Source of the DNA: Novosphingobium flavum
GTDB lineage: Bacteria; Pseudomonadota; Alphaproteobacteria; Sphingomonadales; Sphingomonadaceae
Length of the DNA stretch: 64,000 bases
Assembly (NCBI RefSeq): GCF_014230315.1
Contig: NZ_JACLAW010000007.1
Location: 1 to 64,000, forward strand
Direction of reading: 5' to 3'
The translations under genes were made by a program, and so were the position numbers. Position 1 is the first letter of the stretch. Every line of letters begins with the position of its first letter. The notes beneath the pieces were generated by a model. That model was not told where the DNA came from. It saw only the letters and a list, made by a program, of their open reading frames with translations, and did not search any database. Shown piece after piece: positions 44,823 through 55,422 of this stretch.

Positions 44823-46118
44823 ATGACGCAAGATTCGACTTTGACCGCCGCAATCGCGCCCAAGGCGCCCGCAAGACCGGCCCTGTCCAACGGACGGCGC
44901 TGGGCGGTGCTGGGCCTCCTCACCCTCGCGGTGCTGATTTCCTTCATCGACCGCACCAACATCTCGGCGGCCATCGCCGACAAGCCGTTCACCGACTTCT
45001 TCAAGATGAGCCCGATCGATCGTGGCACGCTCGGTTCGGCCTTCTTCTGGTCCTATGGCGTGGTCCAGCTGTTCATGGGCTGGATGGTCGATCGCTACGG
45101 GGTCAAGTGGCTCTACGCGGTGTTCTTCACCGTCTGGTGCGCCACCACTGCGCTCACCGGCATGGCCTCCAGCTTTGCCATGCTGCTCGGCCTGCGTGTG
45201 CTGATCGGCGCGGCCGAGGCCGTGGTGATCCCGGCCTCCTACCGCTGGATCCGCGATAATTTCGACGATAGCCGCGCCGGCACGGCGATCGGCATCTTCA
45301 CCGGCGGCAACAAGCTGGGCAATGCCATCGGCGCGCCGATCGCGGCCTGGCTGGTCATGCATTACGGCTGGCAGGCGATGTTCGTGGTGACCGGCCTGAT
45401 CGGCGTGGTCTGGCTCATTCCCTGGCTCACCGTCGTACCCAACGACCTGCCCAACCGCGAGGCGATGGAAGAGACCAAGCGCGTCGCCAACACGGTCACC
45501 TGGAGCAACATCCTGCGCAGCCCGGTGGTCTGGGGCAGCCTGGTGATCAACTTCAGCTACGGCTATTTCGGCTTCTACTGCGCCACCTGGATGCCGTCCT
45601 ACCTGGTCGAGACGCGCGGGCTCAGCCTCGAGGAATCGGGCGTGTTCACCGGCCTCAGCTTCGCCGGCGTCGCTCTCGTCGCGGTCTTCGCCGGCTGGCT
45701 GGCCGACCAGATGATCGCCAAGGGCCGCGATCCGATCAAGGTGCGCAAGGCCTTCATCATCGGCGGCTTCCTCGGCGCCTGTACCGTCCTGTTCAGCGCG
45801 CTGACCGACAAGGCCTCGGTCGCGGTGTTCTGGAACATCATCTCGCTGTCGATCCTCGGCTTCGCCACGGCCAACCTCCAGGCCCTGTGCCGCCTCGCGC
45901 TGATCCCCAAGCCGGCCGTCGGCCGTGTCACCGGGTTCCAGCAGGTGGCGACCAGCCTGTCGGGCGGTACCGCCGCGGCGCTGTCGGGCTGGCTGCTCCA
46001 GATCAGCGGCGGCTATACCCTGCCGATGGCAATGATCTTCGTCTTCCTGGTGCTGGGCGCGGCCACCACCTGGCTGATGATGCGCCCGGAATGGTCGCCG
46101 AAGGTCAACGAGGCCTGA
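44823..46118 (+). CDS. MFS transporter (ACS-like family) 2
   Basis: A 431-residue 12-helix inner-membrane transporter. GGGAGGGAG precedes the ATG. Marks are SFIDRTNISAAIADKPF, GWMVDRYGVKWLYAVFFTVWC, and RVLIGAAEAVVIPASYRWIRDNFDDSRAG, which fit the anion:cation symporter group that carries aromatic and sugar acids. It follows UGSC-2 on the same strand by 142 bases, so it probably brings the pathway substrate into the cytoplasm where UGSC-2 acts. A strong terminator ends the unit. Confidence 0.9.
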   Translation: MTQDSTLTAAIAPKAPARPALSNGRRWAVLGLLTLAVLISFIDRTNISAAIADKPFTDFFKMSPIDRGTLGSAFFWSYGVVQLFMGWMVDRYGVKWLYAVFFTVWCATTALTGMASSFAMLLGLRVLIGAAEAVVIPASYRWIRDNFDDSRAGTAIGIFTGGNKLGNAIGAPIAAWLVMHYGWQAMFVVTGLIGVVWLIPWLTVVPNDLPNREAMEETKRVANTVTWSNILRSPVVWGSLVINFSYGYFGFYCATWMPSYLVETRGLSLEESGVFTGLSFAGVALVAVFAGWLADQMIAKGRDPIKVRKAFIIGGFLGACTVLFSALTDKASVAVFWNIISLSILGFATANLQALCRLALIPKPAVGRVTGFQQVATSLSGGTAAALSGWLLQISGGYTLPMAMIFVFLVLGAATTWLMMRPEWSPKVNEA

Positions 46119-46150
46119 CCGTTCCTCCGGCACTGCGCCGGGGTGATAAG

Positions 46151-46185
46151 AAAAGGGCGCCGACCTTGCGGTCGGCGCCCTTTTT
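46151..46185. terminator. Strong bidirectional terminator
   Basis: AAAA precedes an 11-bp stem (46155-46165 with 46170-46180, loop TTGC) followed by five T. It ends the MFS unit and, on the other strand, the GntR gene. Confidence 0.9.
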
Positions 46186-46209
46186 CGTGGGCCCGCTGCC
46201 GGGGGGGCC

Positions 46210-46962
46210 TCAGGTATTGGGATAGATGATCGCGAAGGGCGAATCCTCGTGCGCCAGCGCCTTCATCGAAGCTTCGATGTTCTGGGCCTGGCGGCGCAGC
46301 GCGGCGCGCGCGGCCACCGGATCGCGGTTGCAGATCGCCTCGATCAGGTCGAGCCAGTAGGGCAGCGAGACCTGGGCGCGCCCGGCGCGGTAGGTCAGGC
46401 GGAAACGGTGGCGGGTGTTGCGCGCGCGCAGGCGGGCCAGCACTTCCTCGGCAACCGGCTGGTCGGCGATCTTGACGTAGGTCTCGAACACCTTGTGAGT
46501 CAGTTCGGCAAAGCGGTCGACGTCAGACTGCGAGGCCTTTTCCTCGAGCTGGGCGCCGAGCTTGCGCAGTTCGGTGATCTGCTTGTCGGTGATCTTCTGC
46601 GCCGCGCGGCTCACGCACAGTACCTCCACCGCCATGCGCACCTCGACGATCTGGAGCGCTTCTTCCAACCCGACCACCCGCACCCGGGCGCCGCGATTGG
46701 CGATACGTTCGACTAGGCCCTCGTGATCAAGGTCCATCAGCGCGGTGCGAACCGTGCCCCGGCTGGCATTGAGCAGTTCGCACAGTTCGGCCTCGACCAG
46801 CCGCTGTCCGGGCACGAGATCGCCGCGCAGGATGCGCTGGCGGATCGCATCGACCACGGCCGTGCGCGAAAGAGGTTTCTGCTTCTTGTTCACCTCGGTT
46901 CCACTCACCCCCGGTTCCGCTGTTTCACTGCCGGACAGGGCAGCACTCTGCGCAACGTTCAT
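46210..46962 (-). CDS. GntR-family regulator (FadR/FCD type)
   Basis: A 250-residue transcription factor. I chose the ATG at 46962 (AAGGGAT upstream); the first 40 residues are an unstructured lead. The winged helix runs about residues 40-110 (AVVDAIRQRILRGDLVPGQRLVEAELCELLNASRGTVRTALMDLDHEGLVERIANRGARVR), and the all-helical FCD ligand domain follows (EALQIVEVRMAVEVLCVSRAA, then FAELTHKVFETYVKIADQP and WLDLIEAICNRDPVAARAALRRQAQNIEASM). FCD regulators usually repress until they bind an organic acid. A 13-bp dyad of the window-wide motif lies upstream (47042), which suggests autoregulation. I propose it as the regulator of the whole set; the alternative is a regulator outside the window. Confidence 0.92.
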   Translation of the reverse strand: MNVAQSAALSGSETAEPGVSGTEVNKKQKPLSRTAVVDAIRQRILRGDLVPGQRLVEAELCELLNASRGTVRTALMDLDHEGLVERIANRGARVRVVGLEEALQIVEVRMAVEVLCVSRAAQKITDKQITELRKLGAQLEEKASQSDVDRFAELTHKVFETYVKIADQPVAEEVLARLRARNTRHRFRLTYRAGRAQVSLPYWLDLIEAICNRDPVAARAALRRQAQNIEASMKALAHEDSPFAIIYPNT

Positions 46963-47041
46963 CCACAATCCCTTCGCGGCGAGGCCGATGCGCCGCCGCG
47001 ACTGCAATCGCTACAATAATGTCAGGGGTCTTGCCAATTAA

Positions 47042-47054
47042 ATTGTTAGACAAT
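47042..47054. promoter_or_regulatory. Operator-like dyad, 13-bp copy (ATTGTTAGACAAT)
   Basis: A dyad with a one-base longer centre, 79 bases upstream of the GntR start. It overlaps the stop codon of the lactonase gene at 47046. Confidence 0.5.
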
Positions 47055-48185
47055 CTTCGCGGCGCTGAAATGGAGGCAGACCGGAACCGGCGTGGCCAGC
47101 CCGTCGCCGAGCTGACCGGGGGTCCCGGTCGCCGGGTCGATGCGAAACCGCACGAGGGTTCCGCTGCACTGGTGGCCAACGACAAGATCGCCGTTTTCCG
47201 GATCGAAAGCGAAGGCGCGCGGGATGCCGCCGCCCGACGGCACGCAGCCTGCGAGGGTGAGCGCGCCGCTCACCGGATCGATCCGGCACCAGCACAGCTG
47301 GTCGAGGCCGGGCTCGCTCGGCAGCCCGCTCGAACCGTGGCTGCGGGTCGTGGCATAGAGGAAGGGCAGGGTGGGATGCAGCGCGATCGCCCCGCCCGAG
47401 CGCAGCCCGGCAAAGTCGTCCGGCAGCAGGGCGGTGCTGCCCAGCGGCGTGAGCAGGCCGGTCTCGCCGTCCCATGCGAAGGCGTCGATCCGGGCCGCCA
47501 TCTCGTTGATCAGGTAAGCCGTGCCCTTTCCGAAGGCGACGTGGCGCGGGCCCGACAGCGGCGGCAATTGCAGGCTCAGTGCCGGTTCGGGCACCAGCCG
47601 CGCGGCCGCCGTGTCGAGCCGATAGACCTCCAGCCGATCGGTGCCGAGATCGGGCACCAGCACGAAGCGCCCTCCCGGCGCAATGGCCACGGCATGGGCG
47701 TGAGGCGAGGTCTGGCGCTTGGGATGGGCGCTCGACCCGGCGTGGACGTGGCAATCGCGTTCGGCCCCGATCGACCCGTCCGGCGCCAGTTCGAACAGGT
47801 GGACCGAGCCTCCCCCGAACGTGGCGACCAGCAGGAGGGCGCCGCTTTCGTCCACCTCGCAGTGGCACGGCATCGGCGGCAATGCCGCGCTGTTCAGCAA
47901 GGTCAGGTCGCCGTCCTCGCCGCGGGCAAAGGCGCTGACCGCGCCGCCGGGATGACCGTCCAGTTCGCGCACCTCGTTCACCGCATAGAGCGTGCGTCCA
48001 TCCCGCGACTCGCAAATCCATCCGGGCTGGGCCGTGGGGGTGCAGCCGCGTGGTTCAAGCCCCTGGCCGGTCCGGGCGAAGCGATAGATTCCGTGCGCGA
48101 TCGTCTCCGGGTCGGCATGGTGCGCCTTGCGGTGCGTGCCGACATAAAGCATCTCCGCTGTGGAAAATCGCGCGGTTGCGCTCAT
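47046..48185 (-). CDS. Lactonase-family beta-propeller protein 3 (cytoplasmic)
   Basis: A 379-residue 6-phosphogluconolactonase-like propeller. The ATG at 48185 has AGGGAG upstream; no signal peptide is present, unlike copies at 9892 and 17810. Blade motifs are MLYVGTHRKAH, TAQPGWICESRDGRTLYAVNEV, MPCHCEVDESGALLLVATFGGGSVHLFEL, HAHAVAIAPGGRFVLVPDLGTDRLEVY and GPRHVAFGKGTAYLINE, then IPRAFAFDPENGDLVVGHQCSGTLVRF. It would hydrolyse a lactone inside the cell. Transcribed toward the GntR gene and divergent from the MaoC-like operon. Confidence 0.87.
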   Translation of the reverse strand: MSATARFSTAEMLYVGTHRKAHHADPETIAHGIYRFARTGQGLEPRGCTPTAQPGWICESRDGRTLYAVNEVRELDGHPGGAVSAFARGEDGDLTLLNSAALPPMPCHCEVDESGALLLVATFGGGSVHLFELAPDGSIGAERDCHVHAGSSAHPKRQTSPHAHAVAIAPGGRFVLVPDLGTDRLEVYRLDTAAARLVPEPALSLQLPPLSGPRHVAFGKGTAYLINEMAARIDAFAWDGETGLLTPLGSTALLPDDFAGLRSGGAIALHPTLPFLYATTRSHGSSGLPSEPGLDQLCWCRIDPVSGALTLAGCVPSGGGIPRAFAFDPENGDLVVGHQCSGTLVRFRIDPATGTPGQLGDGLATPVPVCLHFSAAKIV

Positions 48186-48257
48186 CTGTTGCCGCTCCCT
48201 GATGGCCCGCGGCCGCATGATTGCGGCGTGACGGATTGTTCGATACTGATGTGCAAA

Positions 48258-48269
48258 ATTGTTGACAAG
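48258..48269. promoter_or_regulatory. Operator-like dyad (ATTGTTGACAAG)
   Basis: It differs from ATTGTTAACAAT at two positions and is followed by TTTG as at 39622. It lies 61 bases upstream of the MaoC-like gene and 72 bases from the divergent lactonase start. Confidence 0.6.
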
Positions 48270-48330
48270 TTTGTAGGGTCAAAATAGACCGCAGCACGAA
48301 ATCACACAAGCCAGAGGGGATTGCATCGCC

Positions 48331-49590
48331 ATGTCCGGCGCGCCGTTGGAAACCGCAGATAACGACTGGGATCACCTCTCGGACCAGGAATGGAACGAGA
48401 AGCTCGATCGCAAGATCGCCGAGTTCAACGAGGGCAAGGGTGAGCTCAAGCTCCCCGTCCCGATCCATGACATCATGGACAACGAGTACGAGCGCGGCAT
48501 CTTCAACGCGCTGGTGACCGAAGACCTGATCCGCCACTTCGCCGACGCGATCGGCGACCCGAACCCGATTTGGCGCAACCGCACCTATGCGCAGAACACG
48601 CGCTGGGGCGGGATCATCGCCCCGCCGCTTTACGAAAGCTGCATCTCGTTCGGTTCCTCGTTCGGAGGGCGCCTGCGCGTCCCCGGCGTTGCCCGTCTCG
48701 CGGCCGGCAACAAGCACGAGTATTTCGGCGCGATCCGCCCCGGCGAGGAATTCCACTGCTACGACAAGTACGGCGGGTTCGTTGAGAAGAAGGTGGAGGG
48801 CAAGCCCTACCGCATGTTCATCGAAAGCGTGCCGCGCTATTTCGTGAACCAGCGCGACGAGATCAAGGCGATCGCCACCGGCCGCAACATCTACCTCGCC
48901 ACCCCGCCGTCCAAGCGCAAGCAGAAGGACAAGAGCGGCGGCGGCAAGGAGTCGAAGGTCGGCTCGAAGTACGCGGGCAAGGACTACACCAAGTATTCCG
49001 AGGCCGAGCTCAAGGAAATCCACGACGATTTCGACGCACAGCTCGCCGGCGTGAAGCGCCGCGGCAAGCAGATCCGCTACTGGGAAGACGTGGTCGAGGG
49101 CGAGCCCCTGCCGACCATCGCCAAGGGCATCTACGACGTGTGCGACGCTTCGGCCCGCACCGTGGTCTCGTGCTACGTCTATGCTTTCGCGATCAAGTGG
49201 GCGGCCATGCGCGGCCACCTGCAGACGCACCCGATCGACGAGCTGACCGGCGAACACCGCTTCCGCCGCGACTGGCACTATTCCGACCGCGCCGCGCAGA
49301 TGTTCGGCTCGCCGCTCGCCAATGCCGGCGGCATCCACAACGAGATGATGTTGGTTCACCCGGTCACCGACTGGATGGGCGATGACGGCATGGTCGTCTC
49401 GATGGACAGCCAGGATCGCCGCTTCAACTTCTTCGGGGACAGCACCTGGGTGAAGGGCCACGTGAAGCGCAAGTTCATCGACGACAACGGCCAGCGCCTC
49501 GTGGAGCTGTTCGTCTATGCCGAGAACCAGGAAGGCCACATCCACACCCAGGCCGACGTCCTCGTCAAGCTGGTCTCCAAGGCGGACTGA
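48331..49590 (+). CDS. MaoC/FAS1-like double hot-dog dehydratase
   Basis: A 419-residue cytoplasmic protein made of two hot-dog-like halves. The first half has LVTEDLIRHFADAIGDPNPIWRNRTYAQNTRWGGIIAPPLYESC, the Asp-Pro-Asn-Pro hydratase pattern of MaoC and FAS1-type dehydratases. A charged linker rich in Lys and Gly lies near residues 195-215. The second half has EDVVEGEPLPTIAKGIYDVCDASARTV and ends NFFGDSTWVKGHVKRKF and IHTQADVLVKL. Members hydrate enoyl-CoA thioesters. The insert and the two-part size suggest a special substrate. It is the first gene of an operon with enoyl-CoA hydratase (5 bases later) and two CoA-transferases. Confidence 0.85.
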   Translation: MSGAPLETADNDWDHLSDQEWNEKLDRKIAEFNEGKGELKLPVPIHDIMDNEYERGIFNALVTEDLIRHFADAIGDPNPIWRNRTYAQNTRWGGIIAPPLYESCISFGSSFGGRLRVPGVARLAAGNKHEYFGAIRPGEEFHCYDKYGGFVEKKVEGKPYRMFIESVPRYFVNQRDEIKAIATGRNIYLATPPSKRKQKDKSGGGKESKVGSKYAGKDYTKYSEAELKEIHDDFDAQLAGVKRRGKQIRYWEDVVEGEPLPTIAKGIYDVCDASARTVVSCYVYAFAIKWAAMRGHLQTHPIDELTGEHRFRRDWHYSDRAAQMFGSPLANAGGIHNEMMLVHPVTDWMGDDGMVVSMDSQDRRFNFFGDSTWVKGHVKRKFIDDNGQRLVELFVYAENQEGHIHTQADVLVKLVSKAD

Positions 49591-49595
49591 GCGCG

Positions 49596-50420
49596 ATGGC
49601 ACTGGAGCTTCCGACTTACGAAACGCTGGAACTGACGCTTGAGGGATCGGCCGCGATCCTCAAGCTCAACCGGCCCAAGGTGCGCAACGCGATCGACGAC
49701 GTGATGCGGCTCGAACTGGCCGAGGCGGTGAACTTCATCGCCGCCGAGACCAGCACGATCCGCGGCGTCGTCCTCACCGGCGCGGGCGAGGTGTTCTGCT
49801 CGGGCGGCGACATCAAGGGCATGCAGCAGCGGCTCGAACAGGGCGCCCGCGCGGGCGAACTGGGATGGCGCCGCCAGCGCGAATTCCACGAGACGCTGCA
49901 CAAGCTGTTCAACCTCGACAAGCCGACCGTGGCCGCGATCAACGGTCCGGCCATGGGTCTCGGGCTCGACTTCGCGCTGACCTGCGACTTCGTGTTCCTC
50001 GCCGAGGGTACGCAGGTCGCCGCGAACTTCGTGCGCCGCGGGCTGGTGTCCGACGGCGGCGGCATGTTCCACTTGCCGCGCCGCATCGGCGTGACCAAGG
50101 CCAAGGAACTGCTGTTCTCCGGCCGCGTGGTCGAGGCGGACGAGGCTCTCGCCATCGGCCTGGTCGACCGGGTCCTGCCGAAGGACCGGCTTATTGCCGA
50201 GGCCGTGGCCCTGCTTGCCACTTTCGCGCCGCATCCGGCGGGTGCCCAGGCGATGGGCAAGGCGATCCTCAACCGCACCTTCGAGCTGACCTTCGACCAG
50301 CTCAACGCGCTGGCGAGCCAGGCCCAGGCCTATTGCTACTCGTCGGCCGACCACCAGGAATCGGTGCGGGAATTCTTTGAAGAGCGTGAGCGGGCCCGGG
50401 CGGCGCGCGCGCAGAAGTAA
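49596..50420 (+). CDS. Enoyl-CoA hydratase/isomerase-family protein
   Basis: A 274-residue crotonase-fold protein. The CoA-binding and oxyanion parts are AILKLNRPKVRNAIDD and FCSGGDIKGMQQRL, then the second oxyanion loop AAINGPAMGLGLDFALTCDFVFLAEGT and FVRRGLVSDGGGMFHLPRRIG. Asp follows in the GGG segment where hydratases often have Glu, so isomerase, hydratase or hydrolase activity cannot be told apart. Its ATG lies 5 bases after the stop of the MaoC-like gene, which supports translational coupling. Confidence 0.9.
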   Translation: MALELPTYETLELTLEGSAAILKLNRPKVRNAIDDVMRLELAEAVNFIAAETSTIRGVVLTGAGEVFCSGGDIKGMQQRLEQGARAGELGWRRQREFHETLHKLFNLDKPTVAAINGPAMGLGLDFALTCDFVFLAEGTQVAANFVRRGLVSDGGGMFHLPRRIGVTKAKELLFSGRVVEADEALAIGLVDRVLPKDRLIAEAVALLATFAPHPAGAQAMGKAILNRTFELTFDQLNALASQAQAYCYSSADHQESVREFFEERERARAARAQK

Positions 50421-50445
50421 GACAAGAAAGAAGGTAACGGGGCTG

Positions 50446-51612
50446 ATGGACGCACTGAAAGCCAGGGTGATCGAGCTCGCCGACTTTGTCGCCGGGCCCT
50501 ATTGCGGCAAGCTCCTCGCCGATTTCGGCGCGGACGTGATCAAGATCGAGAAGCCGGGCCGGGGCGACGATGCGCGCTACATCGGCCCGTTCAAGGACGA
50601 TGAGCCCAATCCTGAGGCTTCGGGCACCTTCCTCTATCTCAACACCAACAAGCGCTCGGTGGAGCTCGACATCGAGACCGCCGAGGGCCGCGCCACCTTC
50701 CTCGAACTGATCAAGACCGCCGACGTCCTGATCGAGGACCGGATGCCGGGCGAGCTGGCCAAGCTCGGCCTCGGCTACGAAGACCTGCACGCGGTCAATC
50801 CGAACCTGGTGGTCACCTCGATCACCCCGTTCGGCCAGGTCGGGCCCTACAAGGACTTCAAGGCCTATCACCTCAACCTCTACCACGCGAGCGGGCAGGG
50901 CTACCTGCTGCCGATGTGGGCGATCAACCTCGATGTCCCGCCCTGCCAGGGCCCGGGCTACCTCGGCCTGTTCGACGGCGGCATGGCCGGCGCCACGGCC
51001 ACCCTCGCCGCGCTGTTCTGGCGTGATGCTGGCGGCACCGGCCAGCACGTCGACGTGTCGATCCATCACGCGATGATGACGCTGGAGCGTTCGCAGCTGC
51101 GCCGCTTCATCGACGATGGCGTCGATCCCAACCGCACCGGCAAGGGCCGCCTGCTGGAAAGCCTGGTCGAGTGCAAGGACGGTGAATTCGCCGTGGTCAT
51201 CCTCTCCTCGCAGCAGCAGTGGGAAGGCCTGTGGCGCGCCATGGGCCAGCCCGAATGGGGCGCCCAGCCGCCGTTCGACACCCAGAAGGGCCGTTCGGAC
51301 AATTATGCCGAGCTGCGCAAGCGCCTGAACGACTGGTCGCGCACCGTCAGCCAGGACGACCTGTTCCACTCGATCCAGCGCGAAGGCTCGGCCGCCGCGC
51401 CGATCCTCACCGCCGAGGGCGTGTTCAAGCTCGAACAGTTCCGCCAGCGCGGCCACTTCGTCACGATCGAGCACCCGGTTGCCGGCGCGCTCGAATATAT
51501 CGCCCAGCCGACCCGCCCCTCGGGCGTGGAACTGGCGCCCAAGCGCCCGGCTCCGCTGCTTGGCCAGCACACCGCCGAAGTCCTCGGCGAACTGCACGCC
51601 AGCGCGAACTGA
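50446..51612 (+). CDS. Class III CoA-transferase (CaiB/BaiF family), subunit-like copy 1
   Basis: A 388-residue CoA-transferase. The ATG at 50446 follows GAAGGTAACGGGG. It opens VIELADFVAGPYCGKLLADFGADVIKIEKPGRGDDARY, the usual family start, with LDIETAEGRATFLELIKTADVLIEDRMPGELAKLGL and the probable catalytic Asp in GLFDGGMAGATA. It moves CoA between carboxylic acids through an aspartyl-CoA intermediate. A second family member starts 14 bases after its stop; the pair is not near-identical, so a two-subunit enzyme as in the benzylsuccinate or (S)-malyl systems is possible. Confidence 0.92.
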   Translation: MDALKARVIELADFVAGPYCGKLLADFGADVIKIEKPGRGDDARYIGPFKDDEPNPEASGTFLYLNTNKRSVELDIETAEGRATFLELIKTADVLIEDRMPGELAKLGLGYEDLHAVNPNLVVTSITPFGQVGPYKDFKAYHLNLYHASGQGYLLPMWAINLDVPPCQGPGYLGLFDGGMAGATATLAALFWRDAGGTGQHVDVSIHHAMMTLERSQLRRFIDDGVDPNRTGKGRLLESLVECKDGEFAVVILSSQQQWEGLWRAMGQPEWGAQPPFDTQKGRSDNYAELRKRLNDWSRTVSQDDLFHSIQREGSAAAPILTAEGVFKLEQFRQRGHFVTIEHPVAGALEYIAQPTRPSGVELAPKRPAPLLGQHTAEVLGELHASAN

Positions 51613-51626
51613 GGGGGGACCGACAC

Positions 51627-52835
51627 ATGCAATCCGCACTCCAGGGAATCCGCGTCATCGATTTCGGCCACGTTCTGGCCGGTCCGTGGTGCACCATGCA
51701 GCTCGCCTCGCTCGGCGCCGAAGTGATCAAGGTCGAGACCCGCTCGCGCCCCGATGAACAGCGCGCCCAGCACGGCAAGGGCGCCGTCGCCAACCTCGAG
51801 GCCAATTCCAACTTCTTCGAGATCAACCTCGGCAAGAAGAGCGTCACGCTCAACCTGACCACCGAGGAAGGCAAGGCGCTGGCCAAGCAGCTCGTTGCCA
51901 CGGCGGATCTCGTGCTGGAAAACATGCGCCCCGGCGTCATGGCCAAGCTCGGGCTCGATTATGACGAGCTGCGCAAGGTCAAGCCCGACATCATCATGCT
52001 GTCGCTCTCGGGCTTCGGCGGCACCGGCCCGCTGCGCCGCTATGCCGCCTACAATCCCTGCTTCACCAGCGTCGGCGGCACGTCCAATCTCACCGGCTAT
52101 GCCGAGAAGAAGCCGAACACGATGACCAATTCGGGCGGCGACGCCCGGGCCGGAACGGCCGCGGTCTTCGCGGCCCTGGTCGCGCTCAAGTTCCGCCAGG
52201 AAACCGGCAAGGGCCAGTACATCGACTCCTCGTCGAGCGAGGTCATCAACTCGATGATCGGCGACCAGATGATGGACTATGCGATGAACCAGCGCTCGCC
52301 CCGGCGCCACGGCAATACCGACAAGGTCATGGCCCCGCACAACGTCTATCGCTGCGCCGGGCAGGATGCCTGGCTGTCGATCGCGGTCGGTAGCGAGGAC
52401 GAATGGGCCGGCCTCGTCCGCGCCATGGGCAACCCCGCCTGGGCGTCCGAAGCGGATTTCGCCACCATGTCGGCGCGCAAGGCCAACGAGGCCCGGCTCG
52501 ACCAGCTGATCGGGGAATGGACCGCCGACAAGGACCATGTCGCGACCATGCACCTGCTGCAGGGCGAAGGGGTGGCGGCAACGCCCTCGTTCAAGGCCTC
52601 GGAGCTGTTCAACGATCCGCACGTCCTCGCGCGCGGCCAGGTGCAGGAAGTCGATCACGCCGTGCTCGGCACGCGCAAGACCATCACCTCGCCTTACCGC
52701 ATGTCGGAAACCGAAGTCGCGATCCGCGGCACGGCGCCCTTCATCGGCGCGGACACCGCTTATGTGCTCAAGGACATCCTCAAGCTGGACGACGCTGAGA
52801 TCGCCCGGCTGGAAGAAGCCAAGGTCATCTACTGA
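51627..52835 (+). CDS. Class III CoA-transferase (CaiB/BaiF family), subunit-like copy 2
   Basis: A 402-residue CoA-transferase. GAGGGGGGAC precedes the ATG. It starts IRVIDFGHVLAGPWCTMQLASLGAEVIKVETRSRPDEQR and contains NLEANSNFFEINLGKKSVTLNL, ENMRPGVMAKLGLDYDEL and the probable catalytic Asp in GGDARAGTAAVFAAL, followed by GKGQYIDSSSSEV. It ends the four-gene operon that begins at 48331. With copy 1 it may form a heteromer that activates the pathway acid for the hydratases upstream. Confidence 0.92.
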   Translation: MQSALQGIRVIDFGHVLAGPWCTMQLASLGAEVIKVETRSRPDEQRAQHGKGAVANLEANSNFFEINLGKKSVTLNLTTEEGKALAKQLVATADLVLENMRPGVMAKLGLDYDELRKVKPDIIMLSLSGFGGTGPLRRYAAYNPCFTSVGGTSNLTGYAEKKPNTMTNSGGDARAGTAAVFAALVALKFRQETGKGQYIDSSSSEVINSMIGDQMMDYAMNQRSPRRHGNTDKVMAPHNVYRCAGQDAWLSIAVGSEDEWAGLVRAMGNPAWASEADFATMSARKANEARLDQLIGEWTADKDHVATMHLLQGEGVAATPSFKASELFNDPHVLARGQVQEVDHAVLGTRKTITSPYRMSETEVAIRGTAPFIGADTAYVLKDILKLDDAEIARLEEAKVIY

Positions 52836-53894
<1,059 letters not shown>

Positions 53895-53901
53895 TGTCGT
53901 C

Positions 53902-53934
53902 TTCCCGAAATTTGCGTTTCGCGAATTTCGGGAA
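53902..53934 (+). terminator. Hairpin between trxB and selC
   Basis: A 15-bp stem (53902-53916 with 53920-53934, one T-G pair, loop TTT) right after trxB. It has no T run; it may end trxB mRNA or mark a processing point before the tRNA. Confidence 0.65.
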
Positions 53935-53953
53935 AGCCGCTAACCCGGCGCGC

Positions 53954-54047
53954 GGAAGAGAAATACCCCCGGTGGGGTGCCCGGACTTCAAACCCGGAGG
54001 GAGGCGCCAGGCGTCTCCGGCAGGTTCGACTCCTGCCTCTTCCGCCA
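53954..54047 (+). tRNA. selC: tRNA-Sec, anticodon UCA
   Basis: A 94-base tRNA with encoded GCCA end. The acceptor GGAAGAG pairs with CTCTTCC (7 bp), the D stem is 6 bp (TACCCC/GGGGTG) with a 4-base loop, and the anticodon loop CTTCAAA holds TCA. The long variable arm GGAGGCGC-CAG-GCGTCTCC forms 8 bp, and the T arm is GCAGG-TTCGACT-CCTGC. Long D stem, short D loop, long variable arm and UCA are the specific marks of bacterial tRNA-Sec. The acceptor plus T helix counts 7+5 base pairs, one less than Escherichia coli selC (8+5). An A-C mismatch closes the anticodon stem. Confidence 0.97.
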
Positions 54048-54103
54048 GCCGACACGCTTCACACTGAGCCAAGCCGGCGTCTGACCGGCCGGAGACCTGT
54101 GCC

Positions 54104-55312
<1,209 letters not shown>

Positions 55313-55364
55313 CCGGTCGCAGGGGCCGCCAGCGGCCCTTGCGTCCTTCCCCCTGAAGCGCAAC

Positions 55365-55393
55365 AAGAGAGGGCCGCGATGCGGCCCTCTTTT
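55365..55393 (+). terminator. Rho-independent terminator after pcaF
   Basis: A 10-bp stem (55368-55377 with 55381-55390, loop GAT) preceded by AA and followed by TTT. It separates pcaF from the molbindin-like gene. Confidence 0.8.
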
Positions 55394-55422
55394 CGTATCG
55401 CGACTGTCAGGAGGATGAGGCC

